DNA of 64,000 nt from Sinorhizobium sp. RAC02 (GCF_001713395.1 NZ_CP016452.1:1054001-1118000); one strand, 5' to 3'. Shown: positions 34,133-43,571, numbered from the stretch's first letter. A program made the numbers and translations. Notes: generated by a model from the sequence alone, not told the origin.

Positions 34133-35500
34133 ATGGGATATGAACTGAATTCTGTGGTCGATCCGGCCGACGAGAGGCTGCCGCTGCGCAGTCTTTTCCT
34201 GTTCGGCCTGCAGCACGTGCTGGTGATGGCGGCCTCGCCGATCACCGCTGTCTTTCTGGTGAGCAAGGCGCTCGGCTTTTCCGATGCGGTGACGGTCTCG
34301 CTGATCAGCGCCACCTTCTTTGTCTGCGGCCTCGGGTCGATGCTTCAGAGTTTTGGGCCAAAAGGGTTCGGCGCCCGCTTGCCGTTCGTCATGGTGCCGG
34401 GTGGCGCACCCATCGCCATCTTCCTTGCGATTGCGCAGCAGACGGATGTGCAGACGGCGGTGGGCGCCGTCATCATGACGGCCCTGTTCTATTTTCTGGC
34501 GCTGCCGGTCTTTCGCAGGCTCCTGCGTTACTTTCCGCCGATCGTCGTCGGAACGATGCTGCTGCTGGTCTCCGTCAATCTTGTGCGGATCTATGGCGTG
34601 ACGATCACCGGCAAGCCTGGGACGGAAGGATTTGCGGCACCCATCGAGGTCGGGCTGGCGCTAATCACCATCGTTCTCACTATCGTCGCCGCACGCGTCT
34701 TTAGCGGCACGCTTCAGCGGCTTGCCGTCATGTTGGGCCTCGTAGGCGGGTCGCTCGTCGCGCTCGCCCTCGGCCATATGGATTTCTCCGGCGTACTGTC
34801 CGGGCCGGTCATCGCCGTGCCGCAGCTTTTCCCCTTCGGCATGCCGAAGTTCGATCTCATCGCCGCCATACCGCTCATCGTGTTTTCGATCATTTCGATG
34901 GCAGAGGCGACCGGCCAGACCATCGCGACCGCCGAAATCGTCGGGCGGCGGGGCGACGCCCATGCCATCGTTCCCGCGACCATCCGGGGCGATGCCTTGA
35001 TGTCCCTGGTCGGTGGCCTGTTCGGCACGTCGCTGATCATCACCAGTGGCGAGAATGTCGGCATCGTGCGGGCGACGAACGTCAAATCGCGCTACGTGAC
35101 AGCCATGGCTGGCGCCATTCTCGTCGTGATTGCGCTGTTTGCGCCAATCGGGCGACTGGCGACGGCACTGCCGGGCGCGGTCATCGGCGGCACGGCGGTC
35201 ATCGTCTTCTCCATCATCGGCGTCATCGGGATTGACCTGCTGCGTCGTGTCGACCTGCGCGAACACGGGGCGATGTTCACCCTGGCCTCGGCCCTGTCGA
35301 TCGGGCTGCTGCCGATCCTGGTGCCCGGCGTCTACAGCCAGTTCCCACAATGGACCCAGATGATCCTCGGCAACGGGCTTGCCGCCGGCACCGTCACCGC
35401 CGTGCTGGTCAATGCCCTCTTTTCCCATCACGGCGCTGAAAAACACCCGGCGGTCCCGGCGCCCTCCCTGCAATCCACGACCCAAGGAGCCAACGAGTGA
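34133..35500 (+). CDS. NCS2 nucleobase permease (xanthine/uracil family)
   Basis: A 455-residue membrane protein of the nucleobase:cation symporter-2 family with many hydrophobic segments. It has the family's early motif LFGLQHVLVMAASPI and the substrate-site region SMAEATGQTIATAEIVGRR...GDALMSLVGGLFGTS. ATG 34133 has a GGAGGAGG ribosome site. Transport of a purine or pyrimidine is likely; the amidohydrolase gene that follows with 4-bp overlap suggests an oxidised or amino purine as substrate. Confidence 0.9.
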   Translation: MGYELNSVVDPADERLPLRSLFLFGLQHVLVMAASPITAVFLVSKALGFSDAVTVSLISATFFVCGLGSMLQSFGPKGFGARLPFVMVPGGAPIAIFLAIAQQTDVQTAVGAVIMTALFYFLALPVFRRLLRYFPPIVVGTMLLLVSVNLVRIYGVTITGKPGTEGFAAPIEVGLALITIVLTIVAARVFSGTLQRLAVMLGLVGGSLVALALGHMDFSGVLSGPVIAVPQLFPFGMPKFDLIAAIPLIVFSIISMAEATGQTIATAEIVGRRGDAHAIVPATIRGDALMSLVGGLFGTSLIITSGENVGIVRATNVKSRYVTAMAGAILVVIALFAPIGRLATALPGAVIGGTAVIVFSIIGVIGIDLLRRVDLREHGAMFTLASALSIGLLPILVPGVYSQFPQWTQMILGNGLAAGTVTAVLVNALFSHHGAEKHPAVPAPSLQSTTQGANE

Positions 35501-36897
35501 GCGTGATCCGCGAAAAACTGTCCGGAACGGGCGACCTGCTTCTGCGCCCGGGCCATGTGCTTTTGCCGGAAGGCCCGCGTGCCGGCATGGCGGTCGTCGT
35601 GCGCGCCGGGGTGTTTTGCCGCGTCGATACGGCGGAAGCCGTGGAAAGGGACTATCCGGACCTCTTGCCGCTCGACCTGCCGGATCATCTCCTGATGCCC
35701 GGCTTTGTCGATGCCCATACGCACCTAACCCAGTCGCTCGGCAAGGCGCTGGTCTTCGGCGAGCCGTCGGAAATTTTCCGGCGGATCTGGGTGCCGCTGG
35801 AAGGCAGCCTGGACGAGCGCATGGTCTATCTTTCCGCCAAGCTTGCCGCATTGGAATGCCTGCGCGGCGGCTTCACGACCGCCGTCGATGCCGGCACCCG
35901 CTCGGAGGGCCATATCGGCGCACTGGTGCGGGCTGCGCGGGATGTCGGGCTGCGCAGTGTCGTCGGCTTTATCTGCAACGATCTCGGCGGCACGGCGCAC
36001 ATCCCGGATGCGGATGTCATCCTGCGCCAGGCCGAGGCGCATCTGTCCACCTACAGGCGTGACCCGCTGGTCCATCCCTCACTCGCGATATCCATTCCGG
36101 AAGTGGCGAGCGATGGGATGCTGAAGGCGGTCAGTGACATGGCCGGCGCGGCCGGAGTGGTGTTCCAGACCCATGTTAACGAACATCTCGTAGCCGTCGA
36201 ACGCTCCCTCGTGGCGAGGGGGCGCCGCCCGATCGAACATCTTGCACATCTGGGGGCGCTCGGCCCTCAGGTCCTGCTTGCGCATTCCACGCTCATCACG
36301 CCGCATGAACTCAATCTGCTGCGCGAGACCGGCAGCGCCGTTGCCTACAATCCCGTGGCCAGCCTCTGGAAGGGAAATGCGGTGGCGCCAGCGCTGCAGA
36401 TGGCGGCACTCGGCATCCGATTCGGGCTGGGGACGGACGGAACCCGTGCGGACGGGTTCCGGTTGATGGACGCGGCCGAAGGTTTGCAGCGCGCCGGCTT
36501 CGGCCTTGCGACGGGCGATTCATCCTGCGGCGGCGGCTGGCTCTGGCTCGACCGGGCGACATCCGGCGCTGCCAATGTCGCAGGCCTGGCCGGCGTTACC
36601 GGTTCGATTGCCGAAGGCCTGGCGGCCGACTTCCTACTCGTCGATCTCGACCGGCCCGAATTCACCCCCTCATACGATCTGATGTGGGAGCTTGTCCGTT
36701 ATGGCAATCGCGACCAGATCGACGCCGTCTTCACCAACGGGCAGCTTCGGCTTTGGCAAGGCTGGCCTGTCGATTGGGATGCACGGGCGCTCTTGGCGGA
36801 AGTGCGCGGCGATGCCGCCGTGGCCATCGCGAAGGCGCCGATCCAGCGCATTCATCCGCTTTCCGAAGCGCACCGTCATCTCGGATACTACAAATGA
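35497..36897 (+). CDS. Amidohydrolase/deaminase (TrzA, guanine or 8-oxoguanine deaminase type)
   Basis: A 466-residue metal-dependent deaminase of the amidohydrolase superfamily. The metal ligands are visible: DAHTHLTQ (HxH after strand 1), QTHVNEH, LAHSTLI and the catalytic aspartate in GTDGTRADG. The start is GTG at 35497 with AAGGAG eight bases upstream, inside the permease stop. Relatives deaminate guanine, 8-oxoguanine, S-adenosylhomocysteine or triazines. Coupling to an NCS2 permease favours a purine. Confidence 0.85.
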   Translation: MSVIREKLSGTGDLLLRPGHVLLPEGPRAGMAVVVRAGVFCRVDTAEAVERDYPDLLPLDLPDHLLMPGFVDAHTHLTQSLGKALVFGEPSEIFRRIWVPLEGSLDERMVYLSAKLAALECLRGGFTTAVDAGTRSEGHIGALVRAARDVGLRSVVGFICNDLGGTAHIPDADVILRQAEAHLSTYRRDPLVHPSLAISIPEVASDGMLKAVSDMAGAAGVVFQTHVNEHLVAVERSLVARGRRPIEHLAHLGALGPQVLLAHSTLITPHELNLLRETGSAVAYNPVASLWKGNAVAPALQMAALGIRFGLGTDGTRADGFRLMDAAEGLQRAGFGLATGDSSCGGGWLWLDRATSGAANVAGLAGVTGSIAEGLAADFLLVDLDRPEFTPSYDLMWELVRYGNRDQIDAVFTNGQLRLWQGWPVDWDARALLAEVRGDAAVAIAKAPIQRIHPLSEAHRHLGYYK

Positions 36898-37601
36898 GCC
36901 TTGAACTTTTCTTCATCCTGGCGGCGGTGACCTTCGTCGCGGCATTCATTCAGGGCGCACTCGGTATCGGCTTTGCCCTGATCGTCGCACCCATCGTCGG
37001 GATGTTGAAACCCGATCTGCTGCCCGTCACTCTGCTTCTGCTGATGCTGCCACTTAATCTGCACGTTGCGGTACGGGAGCGCGACCATATCGACTGGTCG
37101 GGTGCCCGCTGGATTACGATGGGGCGGTTCGCGGGAACGTTTGCCGGCCTCTGGCTGCTTGCCGCTCTATCGCTGGGCCAACTGGATTTGGCAGTCGGCA
37201 TTTTCACGGTGGTTGCCGCCGGCGCCGCCCTTGTTGCCCCGCCTTTCACGCCGAACCGGACGAGCGCGCTTGGTGTCGGCCTGTTCACGGGTATTACCGA
37301 AACCGCGACCGGCATAGGCGGCCCCCCGCTCGCCTTGCTCTACCAGCACGCCAAGGCTCCGGTCCTGCGGGCAACGGTTGCGCTCTGCTTCCTCGTTGGG
37401 GAGGTCATGTCGCTCGTCGTGCTGGCTATTTCCGGACGCGTGGGCTCCGAGCAGCTTCTGGCCGCCCTCTATCTGACGCCCGCGGTTCTGCTGGGGAGTG
37501 CTGTCTCCAGGCTCGCGCACCATCGCATCGGCGGTCGCGGTCTGCGGATCGGCGTCCTCAGCTTTGCAATCGTCAGCGGATTGTTTCTTATCGTGCGCTG
37601 A
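36894..37601 (+). CDS. TauE/SafE-family membrane transporter
   Basis: A 235-residue membrane protein of the TauE/SafE (DUF81) family, with the internal repeat marked by FIQGALGIGFALIVAPI near the N-terminus and TGIGGPPLALLYQ in the second half, and about eight hydrophobic helices. Members export sulfite, sulfoacetate or other small organic anions. It overlaps the deaminase gene by 4 bp (ATGA), so it should move a substrate or end product of this pathway. Confidence 0.85.
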   Translation: MSLELFFILAAVTFVAAFIQGALGIGFALIVAPIVGMLKPDLLPVTLLLLMLPLNLHVAVRERDHIDWSGARWITMGRFAGTFAGLWLLAALSLGQLDLAVGIFTVVAAGAALVAPPFTPNRTSALGVGLFTGITETATGIGGPPLALLYQHAKAPVLRATVALCFLVGEVMSLVVLAISGRVGSEQLLAALYLTPAVLLGSAVSRLAHHRIGGRGLRIGVLSFAIVSGLFLIVR

Positions 37602-37745
37602 TGGAGTTCGGGGAAGTATCCGCGCGCTCGATGATTGACCTTGTAACCGTCAACAGGTTCCCATCGTGAGAGTGGTCGAAACGGCTCGCAGCCCTATCCA
37701 TCGGAGGGGCTATGCGCGTTGTGGTATGCAAAACTCCTTTTAGAT

Positions 37746-37774
37746 TTGACACAATATGGAAGCTAAAGTGTATT
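37746..37774 (+). promoter_or_regulatory. Sigma-70-type promoter of the cytosine-deaminase-like gene
   Basis: TTGACA (37746-37751), a 17-bp spacer and TGTATT (37769-37774) form a good consensus promoter 61 bp before the start at 37835. A single half-site TGCAAAAC at about 37727 resembles the LacI operators at 34039 and 34086, but the other half is missing. Confidence 0.6.
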
Positions 37775-37834
37775 CTGTTTGGATTGGCGGCGACTTGGCT
37801 GTTCTCAACCCGCACTGATTTCAGGATTTTCAAG

Positions 37835-39022
37835 ATGACCGATCTGCTCGTAACCAATGTCCGGCCAGATGGCGGGGAGACCGCCGACATCCTGATCAAG
37901 GGCGGCCGTATCGCCGCCGTCGGTGCGAACCTGCCGCGCGAGGCCGGCGTGCCGGTGCATGACGGGCGCAATGCCGTTGCCATCGCCCCCTTCGTCGAGC
38001 CGCATGTGCATCTCGACAAGATCCTTTGGGGTCTGCCCTGGCACAGCATCAACGTGCCGCCGTCGCTGCGCGCGATGATCGACAACGAGGTGGAAATCCG
38101 CAAGAGCCTACCCTGGGACACGGAGGAGCGCGCCGGCAACCTGATGCGCCAGTGTGTTGCCATGGGCTCCACCCATATCCGCAGCCATGTCGACATCTCG
38201 ACCGGCTACAAGCTCGACAACCTGCATGCAGTGTTGCGCGCCTGGGAGAAGACGCGGCATGCCGTCGGGCTCGAACTGGTCGCCTTTCCGCAGCTCGGCA
38301 TGTTGATCGACCCCGGTACGGCCGACCTGATGGAGGCCGCGCTGGACGAGGGGGCCTCGGTGATCGGCGGTATTGACCCGACCAACATCGACGGCGACCC
38401 GAAGGGGCATCTCGACACGATCTTCGACATTGCCAACCGCAAGGCCGCCAAGATCGACATCCACCTGCACGAGGCGGGTGAACTCGGCCTTGCCGCGTTG
38501 AAGATGATCACCGAGCGCACTAAGGCGAACGGCATGCAGGGGCGGGTGGTGGTGAGCCACGCCTTCTGTCTCGGCGATGGGCCGGCTGATACGGTGGATG
38601 CGATGATCGACATACTGGCAGAGGCCGGCATCGGCATCATTTCGGCCGTGCCGGGCGAGATCAACTTCCCGCCGATGTTCGAATTGGCGCGACGTGGCGT
38701 CAAATGCGCCGTCGCGTCGGATTCCCTGCGCGACACCTGGAACCCGCACGGCAACGGCGACATGCTGGAGCGCTGCTGGCTGCTGTCTTATCGCTCCTAT
38801 TGCCGCACGGACGAAGAACTCGTCTCTTCTCTCGACATGGGCACGAAGCGAGGTGCAGCCCTGCTCGATCTCGAAGGCTATGGCCTCGATGTCGGCAGCG
38901 AGGGCAGCCTCGTGCTGATCGATGGGGAAAATCGCGCACAGATCCTGGTGGATCGGCCGAAGCGCAGCCTCGTGGTTAAGCGCGGCCGCATCGTTGCGTG
39001 CGAGGGCGTCTGGGTGGGTTGA
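37835..39022 (+). CDS. Amidohydrolase, cytosine deaminase (CodA) type
   Basis: A 395-residue amidohydrolase of the cytosine-deaminase branch: PHVHLDK (the CodA form of the HxH motif), SHVDI, DIHLHEAGELG, VVSHAFCLGDG and ASDSLRDTWNPHGNGD. CodA-type enzymes deaminate cytosine, isoguanine, creatinine or N-substituted ring ureas, so the substrate is open. ATG 37835 lies behind its own promoter, 233 bp after the TauE-like gene. A 41-codon extension upstream covers the promoter and is not taken. Confidence 0.87.
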   Translation: MTDLLVTNVRPDGGETADILIKGGRIAAVGANLPREAGVPVHDGRNAVAIAPFVEPHVHLDKILWGLPWHSINVPPSLRAMIDNEVEIRKSLPWDTEERAGNLMRQCVAMGSTHIRSHVDISTGYKLDNLHAVLRAWEKTRHAVGLELVAFPQLGMLIDPGTADLMEAALDEGASVIGGIDPTNIDGDPKGHLDTIFDIANRKAAKIDIHLHEAGELGLAALKMITERTKANGMQGRVVVSHAFCLGDGPADTVDAMIDILAEAGIGIISAVPGEINFPPMFELARRGVKCAVASDSLRDTWNPHGNGDMLERCWLLSYRSYCRTDEELVSSLDMGTKRGAALLDLEGYGLDVGSEGSLVLIDGENRAQILVDRPKRSLVVKRGRIVACEGVWVG

Positions 39023-39203
39023 ACGCTCAAGGCAGCCAGCACCGCATAGATCAACGCCGTCCATGTCGGTGCGTGGTTCGACGTGCCGTGCGCAGGCTCA
39101 TCGTTTTTCGATGGTCGTTAAAACGGCATGCGGGACTGGAGAATGGCAGTCTGGCCTCTATTTCGGGAAGGACATCGGAAACAAAGCGCGAAAGGATCGC
39201 ACA
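39023..39203. other. Intergenic region, nothing recognised
   Basis: About 180 bp between the deaminase and the VOC gene. I see no strong terminator, repeat or gene; a weak ribosome site (AAAGGATCG) precedes the next start. Confidence 0.4.
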
Positions 39204-39677
39204 ATGGCGAAGAACACCATCTGTCTTTGGTACGACAAGGACGCCGAGGACGCCGCTCGTTTCTACGCCGAGACCTTTCCCGATAGCGCGGTAGGCGCCC
39301 TCATCTGTGCTCCTGGGAACTATCCGGAGGGGAAACAGGGAGACGTCCTGGTTGTCGAGTTCACGGTTGCCGGTGTTGCCTGCATCGGCCTGAACGGCGG
39401 CCCGGCGATCAGGCATAACGAAGCCTTTTCCTTCCAGATCTCGACCGAAGACCAGGAGGAAACCGACCGTTACTGGAACGCGATCGTCAGCAATGGCGGC
39501 CGGGAGAACGACTGTGGCTGGTGCAAGGATAAATGGGGGTTGTCTTGGCAGATCACGCCGCGTGTCCTGATGGAGGCGCTGGCGGTTGGCGGCGATGAGG
39601 CAAAGCGCGCTTTCGATGCCATGATGACGATGAGGAAGATCGATGTCGCGGCAATCGAGGCGGCGCGGCGCGGTTGA
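39204..39677 (+). CDS. VOC-superfamily (PhnB/3-demethylubiquinone methyltransferase-like) protein
   Basis: A 157-residue vicinal-oxygen-chelate fold protein of the PhnB/DUF1971-like group. ICLWYDKDAEDAARFYAETFPDS is the usual first beta-alpha unit; the family's W-G-L-S-W-Q-I-T-P-x-x-L motif lies near residue 115. Such proteins are often annotated as 3-demethylubiquinone-9 methyltransferases, but that activity is not established. It converges on the quiC gene and seems unrelated to either neighbour. Confidence 0.85.
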   Translation: MAKNTICLWYDKDAEDAARFYAETFPDSAVGALICAPGNYPEGKQGDVLVVEFTVAGVACIGLNGGPAIRHNEAFSFQISTEDQEETDRYWNAIVSNGGRENDCGWCKDKWGLSWQITPRVLMEALAVGGDEAKRAFDAMMTMRKIDVAAIEAARRG

Positions 39678-39731
39678 ATTCATCGTGGCGCCGGGGCTGC
39701 GCTAGTCCGGCCGCGCTTGCGATCGAAACTA

Positions 39732-41621
39732 TCACGCGCGCGGCATGCCCACCGGCCGGAGATGCCGGCGTAGCGCGGCGATGCGGAATATCGCATTCGC
39801 CGCTCCATAACCGCGATAGCCCTTGCGCTGGACAATTTCGAAGAAGAAGCCTTCCCGGTAGGTGGGACTGTAGAGCTGGAAATACTCGCCGTGCTCGTCG
39901 CGGTCGTAAAGGATGTTGTGCGACTGGAGCTGTTCCGTGAGGGCGGGGTCGAGGCCGAAGCGCGCTTCCAGGTCATCGTAATAGTTTGGCGAGATTTCCA
40001 GTGCGGCGAAGCCATTGGCGGTGAGTGCAGCGGCTGTGGCGAAGATGTCGTCGGTGGTGAAGGCGAGGTGCTGGATGCCGGAACCAAAGGTCTCCGTGAT
40101 GAAGCGCCCGGCGACCGTATTGCGGTTCTCCGCGCCGTTCATGGTGATGCGCAACGATCCTTCACTGTTCTCGATCGCCTGGCTGCGCACGAGGCCGGAC
40201 GGATCGACGATATCGACCATGGGTGTTTTCCCGGCTTCGAAGATCGAGGTGTAAAACAACAACCAGGTCAGGAGTTCGTCATAGGGCATCGTCTGCGCGA
40301 CGTGATCGATGGTTGCGAGACCGGCACTGTGCGTGTCTGCCCCATCCGCGATGGGATCGAACTCGATGTCCCAGATGCGGGCGAGATCAGTGCTCCGGTC
40401 CAGAAGGTAGACGATGCCACCGCCGACACCGCGCACGGCCGGCATTTCGATCTCGTCGCGGTCGAGCGGCTGTTCGAAAGCTTCGGCGCCGAGCGTGATA
40501 GCGCGCGCCCTTGCCGCCCAGGCGTCGTCGACGAGAAGACCCATCGCATAGGCCGATGTGCCGTGCACGAGATAGGAAGAACTGGCAAAGCCGCGGCCAT
40601 CCGCGTTGACGACCAACCGGATATCGCCCTGCCGGAACACGGCGACGTTCTTGGTCTTGTGACGCGCATCCCGACGAAAGCCGAGGGTGGTGATCATGGC
40701 CTCCAGTGCCGGCGCTTCCGTTTCGTCCACCGCGAACTCGATGAAGGCGACGCCTTCGACGCGGCTGCGATCTGGCATTTTGGGCACGTTCACCGCGAGG
40801 CCGGGATTGGCGCGACGAACCCGGTCGCCGAAATAGACGAGGGAGCGATGCCCGTCGGCCGCGATGGCGGCGGGCGAACCGCCGCGGAACTGGTCGTTGA
40901 AGATCTCGAGGGACAGATAACCATCGTAGCCGGTCTCCGCGACGGCGGCCATGAACGCCTCTACCGGCAGCTCGCCTTCTCCCGGCATGTTGCGGAAATG
41001 CCGGCTCCAGTAGAGAAGGTCCATGTCGATCTTCGGTGCATCGGCGAGCTGGATGATGAAGATCTTCTCTTTCGGGATCGAGCGGATCGAATTGACGTCG
41101 ATCTTGCGCGCAAGCGTGTGAAAGCTGTCGAGGATCAGCCCGATATTGGCATGGTCGGCCCGACGCACGATTTCCCACGCATCCCGGTGATCATTGATGT
41201 GTTTGCCCCAGGCCAACGCTTCATACCCGACCCGGAGACCGCGTTTCGCCGCACGCTCGCCAAGTTCGCGGAAATCGGCCGCGGCGCGGTCCAGGCCACC
41301 GAGGGCGGCACTGGAAACGTTCGAGCAGACGAGCACGAGGTCCGTGCCCATGTCCTGCATGAGGTCGAACTTGCGCTCGGCCCGATCGAAGGTGCGGCTA
41401 CGCAGCGGTTCCGGCATCCCCTCGAAATCGCGGAAGGGCTGGAAGAGGGTAATCTCCAGGCCAAAGTCCCGCACCATGCGGCCGAGCTGCTTCGGGCTCT
41501 CGTCGAAGACGAGGAAATCGTTTTCGAAGATCTCGACGCCATCGAAGCCTGCCTTGGCGATGGCTCCGAGTTTTTCACGCAGGTCGCCGCTGAGCGAGAC
41601 GGTCGCGATCGAGGTCTTCAT
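39732..41621 (-). CDS. quiC: 3-Dehydroshikimate dehydratase, fused to an HPPD-like domain
   Basis: A 629-residue two-domain protein. Residues 1-270 form a TIM-barrel of the xylose-isomerase-like/AP-endonuclease type, with the metal-binding acids in VEIFEND, GYEALAWG, LILDSFHTLA and LSLEIFND. Residues 290-620 form a VOC domain like 4-hydroxyphenylpyruvate dioxygenase (IDHVAQTMPYDELLTWLLFY, GIQHLAFTTDDIF, FFFEIVQRKGYRGYG). This fusion is the known bacterial QuiC-type dehydratase that turns 3-dehydroshikimate into protocatechuate. It lies 11 bp after the AroE-like gene and ends the operon. Confidence 0.9.
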   Translation of the reverse strand: MKTSIATVSLSGDLREKLGAIAKAGFDGVEIFENDFLVFDESPKQLGRMVRDFGLEITLFQPFRDFEGMPEPLRSRTFDRAERKFDLMQDMGTDLVLVCSNVSSAALGGLDRAAADFRELGERAAKRGLRVGYEALAWGKHINDHRDAWEIVRRADHANIGLILDSFHTLARKIDVNSIRSIPKEKIFIIQLADAPKIDMDLLYWSRHFRNMPGEGELPVEAFMAAVAETGYDGYLSLEIFNDQFRGGSPAAIAADGHRSLVYFGDRVRRANPGLAVNVPKMPDRSRVEGVAFIEFAVDETEAPALEAMITTLGFRRDARHKTKNVAVFRQGDIRLVVNADGRGFASSSYLVHGTSAYAMGLLVDDAWAARARAITLGAEAFEQPLDRDEIEMPAVRGVGGGIVYLLDRSTDLARIWDIEFDPIADGADTHSAGLATIDHVAQTMPYDELLTWLLFYTSIFEAGKTPMVDIVDPSGLVRSQAIENSEGSLRITMNGAENRNTVAGRFITETFGSGIQHLAFTTDDIFATAAALTANGFAALEISPNYYDDLEARFGLDPALTEQLQSHNILYDRDEHGEYFQLYSPTYREGFFFEIVQRKGYRGYGAANAIFRIAALRRHLRPVGMPRA

Positions 41622-41632
41622 GGCATCTTCCT

Positions 41633-42493
41633 TCAGCGTGCGAGCGTGTTGAAATGCGCGAGCATGCGGTCAACGTCCGGCTCGCGGCCGGTAAACAGCC
41701 GGAATGCATCGACCGCCTGGAACACGGCCATGCCACCGCCATCAAGCGTCCGGCAGCCAGCGCGCTTCGCCGCGCGCAAAAGCTCGGTTTCGAGCGGAAA
41801 ATAGACGATCTCGGCAACCCAGTGCTGGCGGTCGAGCAGATCGGCCGGCAAAGGCATGCCGGGATACTTGGCCATCCCGGTCGGCGTCGCATGCACGAGA
41901 CCGGCCCCTGTCTGCATGGCGTGCGCCAGGTCACCAGCCACATCGACGGTGGCATTCGGGAAGAGGGCAGCCATGGTCTGTGCGAGCGCCGCGGCGCGCT
42001 CCTTTTCCCGGTCGAACACAAGAAGCTTTTCCAGCCCAAGCGACAGAAGGGCGTAGGCGGTGGCTGCTCCGGCACCGCCGGCGCCAAGCTGTAGGGCCGA
42101 CGATAAGTCCGCCTGCGGCAGGCCTCTTCGAAAACTTTCGGCAAAACCCCACCAGTCGGTGTTGTGGCCGGAGCGTCTGCCGTTGCGAAACACCACCGTG
42201 TTGACGGCCCCAAGATCGCGGGCCTGCGGCGAAAGCTCATCGAGATGGGGAATGACGCTCTGCTTGCAGGGATAGGTAATGTTGAGGCCGGCGAGCCCTC
42301 GGGCCTCCGCCTTGTCGAGCAGGCGGGGAAGATCCGCTGCTGTCGCGTCGATCTGGCTGAGGTCGATCAGCTCATAGTCATAGGAGAAGCCTTGCGCCTC
42401 GCCTTCGCGCATGTGCATGGCCGGGGTCAGCGATGCCTGAATGCCGGCGCCGATCAGCCCGGCCTTCAACGGTTTCAGCAGAATTTCGCTCAT
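41633..42493 (-). CDS. aroE: Shikimate/quinate dehydrogenase (AroE-like)
   Basis: A 286-residue NAD(P)-dependent dehydrogenase with the shikimate-binding lysine in NITYPCK (K77) and the partner aspartate in NTDWWG (D113), followed by the nucleotide loop GAGGAGAAT. Given its operon with a dehydroshikimate dehydratase and a TRAP importer it is likely a catabolic shikimate (or quinate) dehydrogenase rather than the biosynthetic enzyme. ATG 42493 gives the standard N-terminus. Confidence 0.9.
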   Translation of the reverse strand: MSEILLKPLKAGLIGAGIQASLTPAMHMREGEAQGFSYDYELIDLSQIDATAADLPRLLDKAEARGLAGLNITYPCKQSVIPHLDELSPQARDLGAVNTVVFRNGRRSGHNTDWWGFAESFRRGLPQADLSSALQLGAGGAGAATAYALLSLGLEKLLVFDREKERAAALAQTMAALFPNATVDVAGDLAHAMQTGAGLVHATPTGMAKYPGMPLPADLLDRQHWVAEIVYFPLETELLRAAKRAGCRTLDGGGMAVFQAVDAFRLFTGREPDVDRMLAHFNTLAR

Positions 42494-42518
42494 CTCTCGC
42501 AGTCCAGTGAGGTGAAAT

Positions 42519-42544
42519 CCGGCCCGCCAGTCCCGGCGGGCCGG
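42519..42544 (-). other. Intercistronic hairpin after dctP-type gene
   Basis: CCGGCCCGCC/GGCGGGCCGG form a perfect 10-bp GC stem with a 6-nt loop, 11 bp beyond the TRAP binding-protein stop. On the minus strand only ATTT follows, so partial termination or message stabilisation is more likely than a full stop. Confidence 0.6.
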
Positions 42545-42554
42545 TTTGCTGGCC

Positions 42555-43571
42555 TTAGTTGCCGCGGATCGTCTCGAGGTCCTTGAAGAGGGCGGCAACC
42601 GTCTCGGGGCCGATCTCCGCAGCGAACTTCTCAATCAGCGGCTTGACGGCGTCACGCAGCTTCCGGGTTTCCTCCGGCGAGAGCTCGCCGACCTCCATGC
42701 CGGTCGCCTTGATGTCTTCGATGGCCTTGGCGTCCACCTCGCGCGAGACCTTGCGCTGATAGTCGCGTGCCTCCGTGGCAGCGGACTGGAAGACAGCCTT
42801 CTCCTCGTCGTTGAGCCCGTCCCAGACCTTCTTGCTGATCAGCACGATCTGCGGATTGTACTGGTGGCGGGTCACCGTCATATATTTCTGCACTTCGTAG
42901 AACTTGGCGTTCAGGATGTTGGCGGCAGGGTTTTCCTGGCCATCGACAGTGCCGGTTTCGAGTGCCGTGTAGAGTTCGGTATAGGGCAGCGGCACGGCAT
43001 TGGCGCCGAGGCTGTTGAACAGCTCGATCGGGATTGGCGACTGGATCGTGCGGATCTTCAGTCCGCTGATGTCTTCCAGCTTGGTGACCGGATGGCGGTT
43101 GTTGGTGAGGTTGCGGAACCCGAGCTCCCAATAACCAAGGCCCACAAGGCCGGTATCGGGCAGGAGATCCATCAGGCTCGTGCCGAAGGCGCCGTCCATC
43201 ACTTTGTCGGCTTCCTCGCCGCTGTTGAACAGGAACGGCAGGTCGACGGCACCGAACTGCTTGACGTTGCTGGCGAGGATGCCGGCATTCAGCACGGTCA
43301 TTTCGATGACGCCGCCCTGCAGCGCCGAAACGGTCTGCACGTCGCCGCCAAGCACACCGCCGGGGAACAGCTTCACGTCGATCTTGCCGCCGCTCTTCTC
43401 CTTGATCAGTTCGGCGAATTTCTCCATGCCGGTCACCTGCGGGTGACCCTTGTTGTTGGCCGAGGCGAATTTGAGCTGGTGCTCGCGGATTTCTGCCGCG
43501 GCCGGACCGGCAGCCAGCACGGCGAGCGGAACGATCGCCCCGAACACTAGCCTCTTCAGGATATTGCGCAT
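42555..43571 (-). CDS. TRAP transporter solute-binding protein (DctP type)
   Basis: A 338-residue periplasmic binding protein (signal up to AAGPAAAEI) of the DctP family. It has the conserved ISGLKIRTIQSPIPIELFNSLGANAVPLPYTELYTALETGTVDGQENP segment that holds the carboxylate-binding arginine. With QuiC and AroE behind it, the likely ligand is shikimate, quinate or dehydroshikimate. Confidence 0.92.
   Translation of the reverse strand: MRNILKRLVFGAIVPLAVLAAGPAAAEIREHQLKFASANNKGHPQVTGMEKFAELIKEKSGGKIDVKLFPGGVLGGDVQTVSALQGGVIEMTVLNAGILASNVKQFGAVDLPFLFNSGEEADKVMDGAFGTSLMDLLPDTGLVGLGYWELGFRNLTNNRHPVTKLEDISGLKIRTIQSPIPIELFNSLGANAVPLPYTELYTALETGTVDGQENPAANILNAKFYEVQKYMTVTRHQYNPQIVLISKKVWDGLNDEEKAVFQSAATEARDYQRKVSREVDAKAIEDIKATGMEVGELSPEETRKLRDAVKPLIEKFAAEIGPETVAALFKDLETIRGN

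Noticed and set aside
37727..37742. Third LacI operator near the CodA-type gene
   Set aside because: TGCAAAAC matches one half of the operator at 34039, but the second half (TCCTTTTA) does not.
39891..41804. 637-codon open frame on the plus strand
   Set aside because: Antisense to quiC, which has recognisable catalytic motifs; no motifs or good start site in the plus frame.
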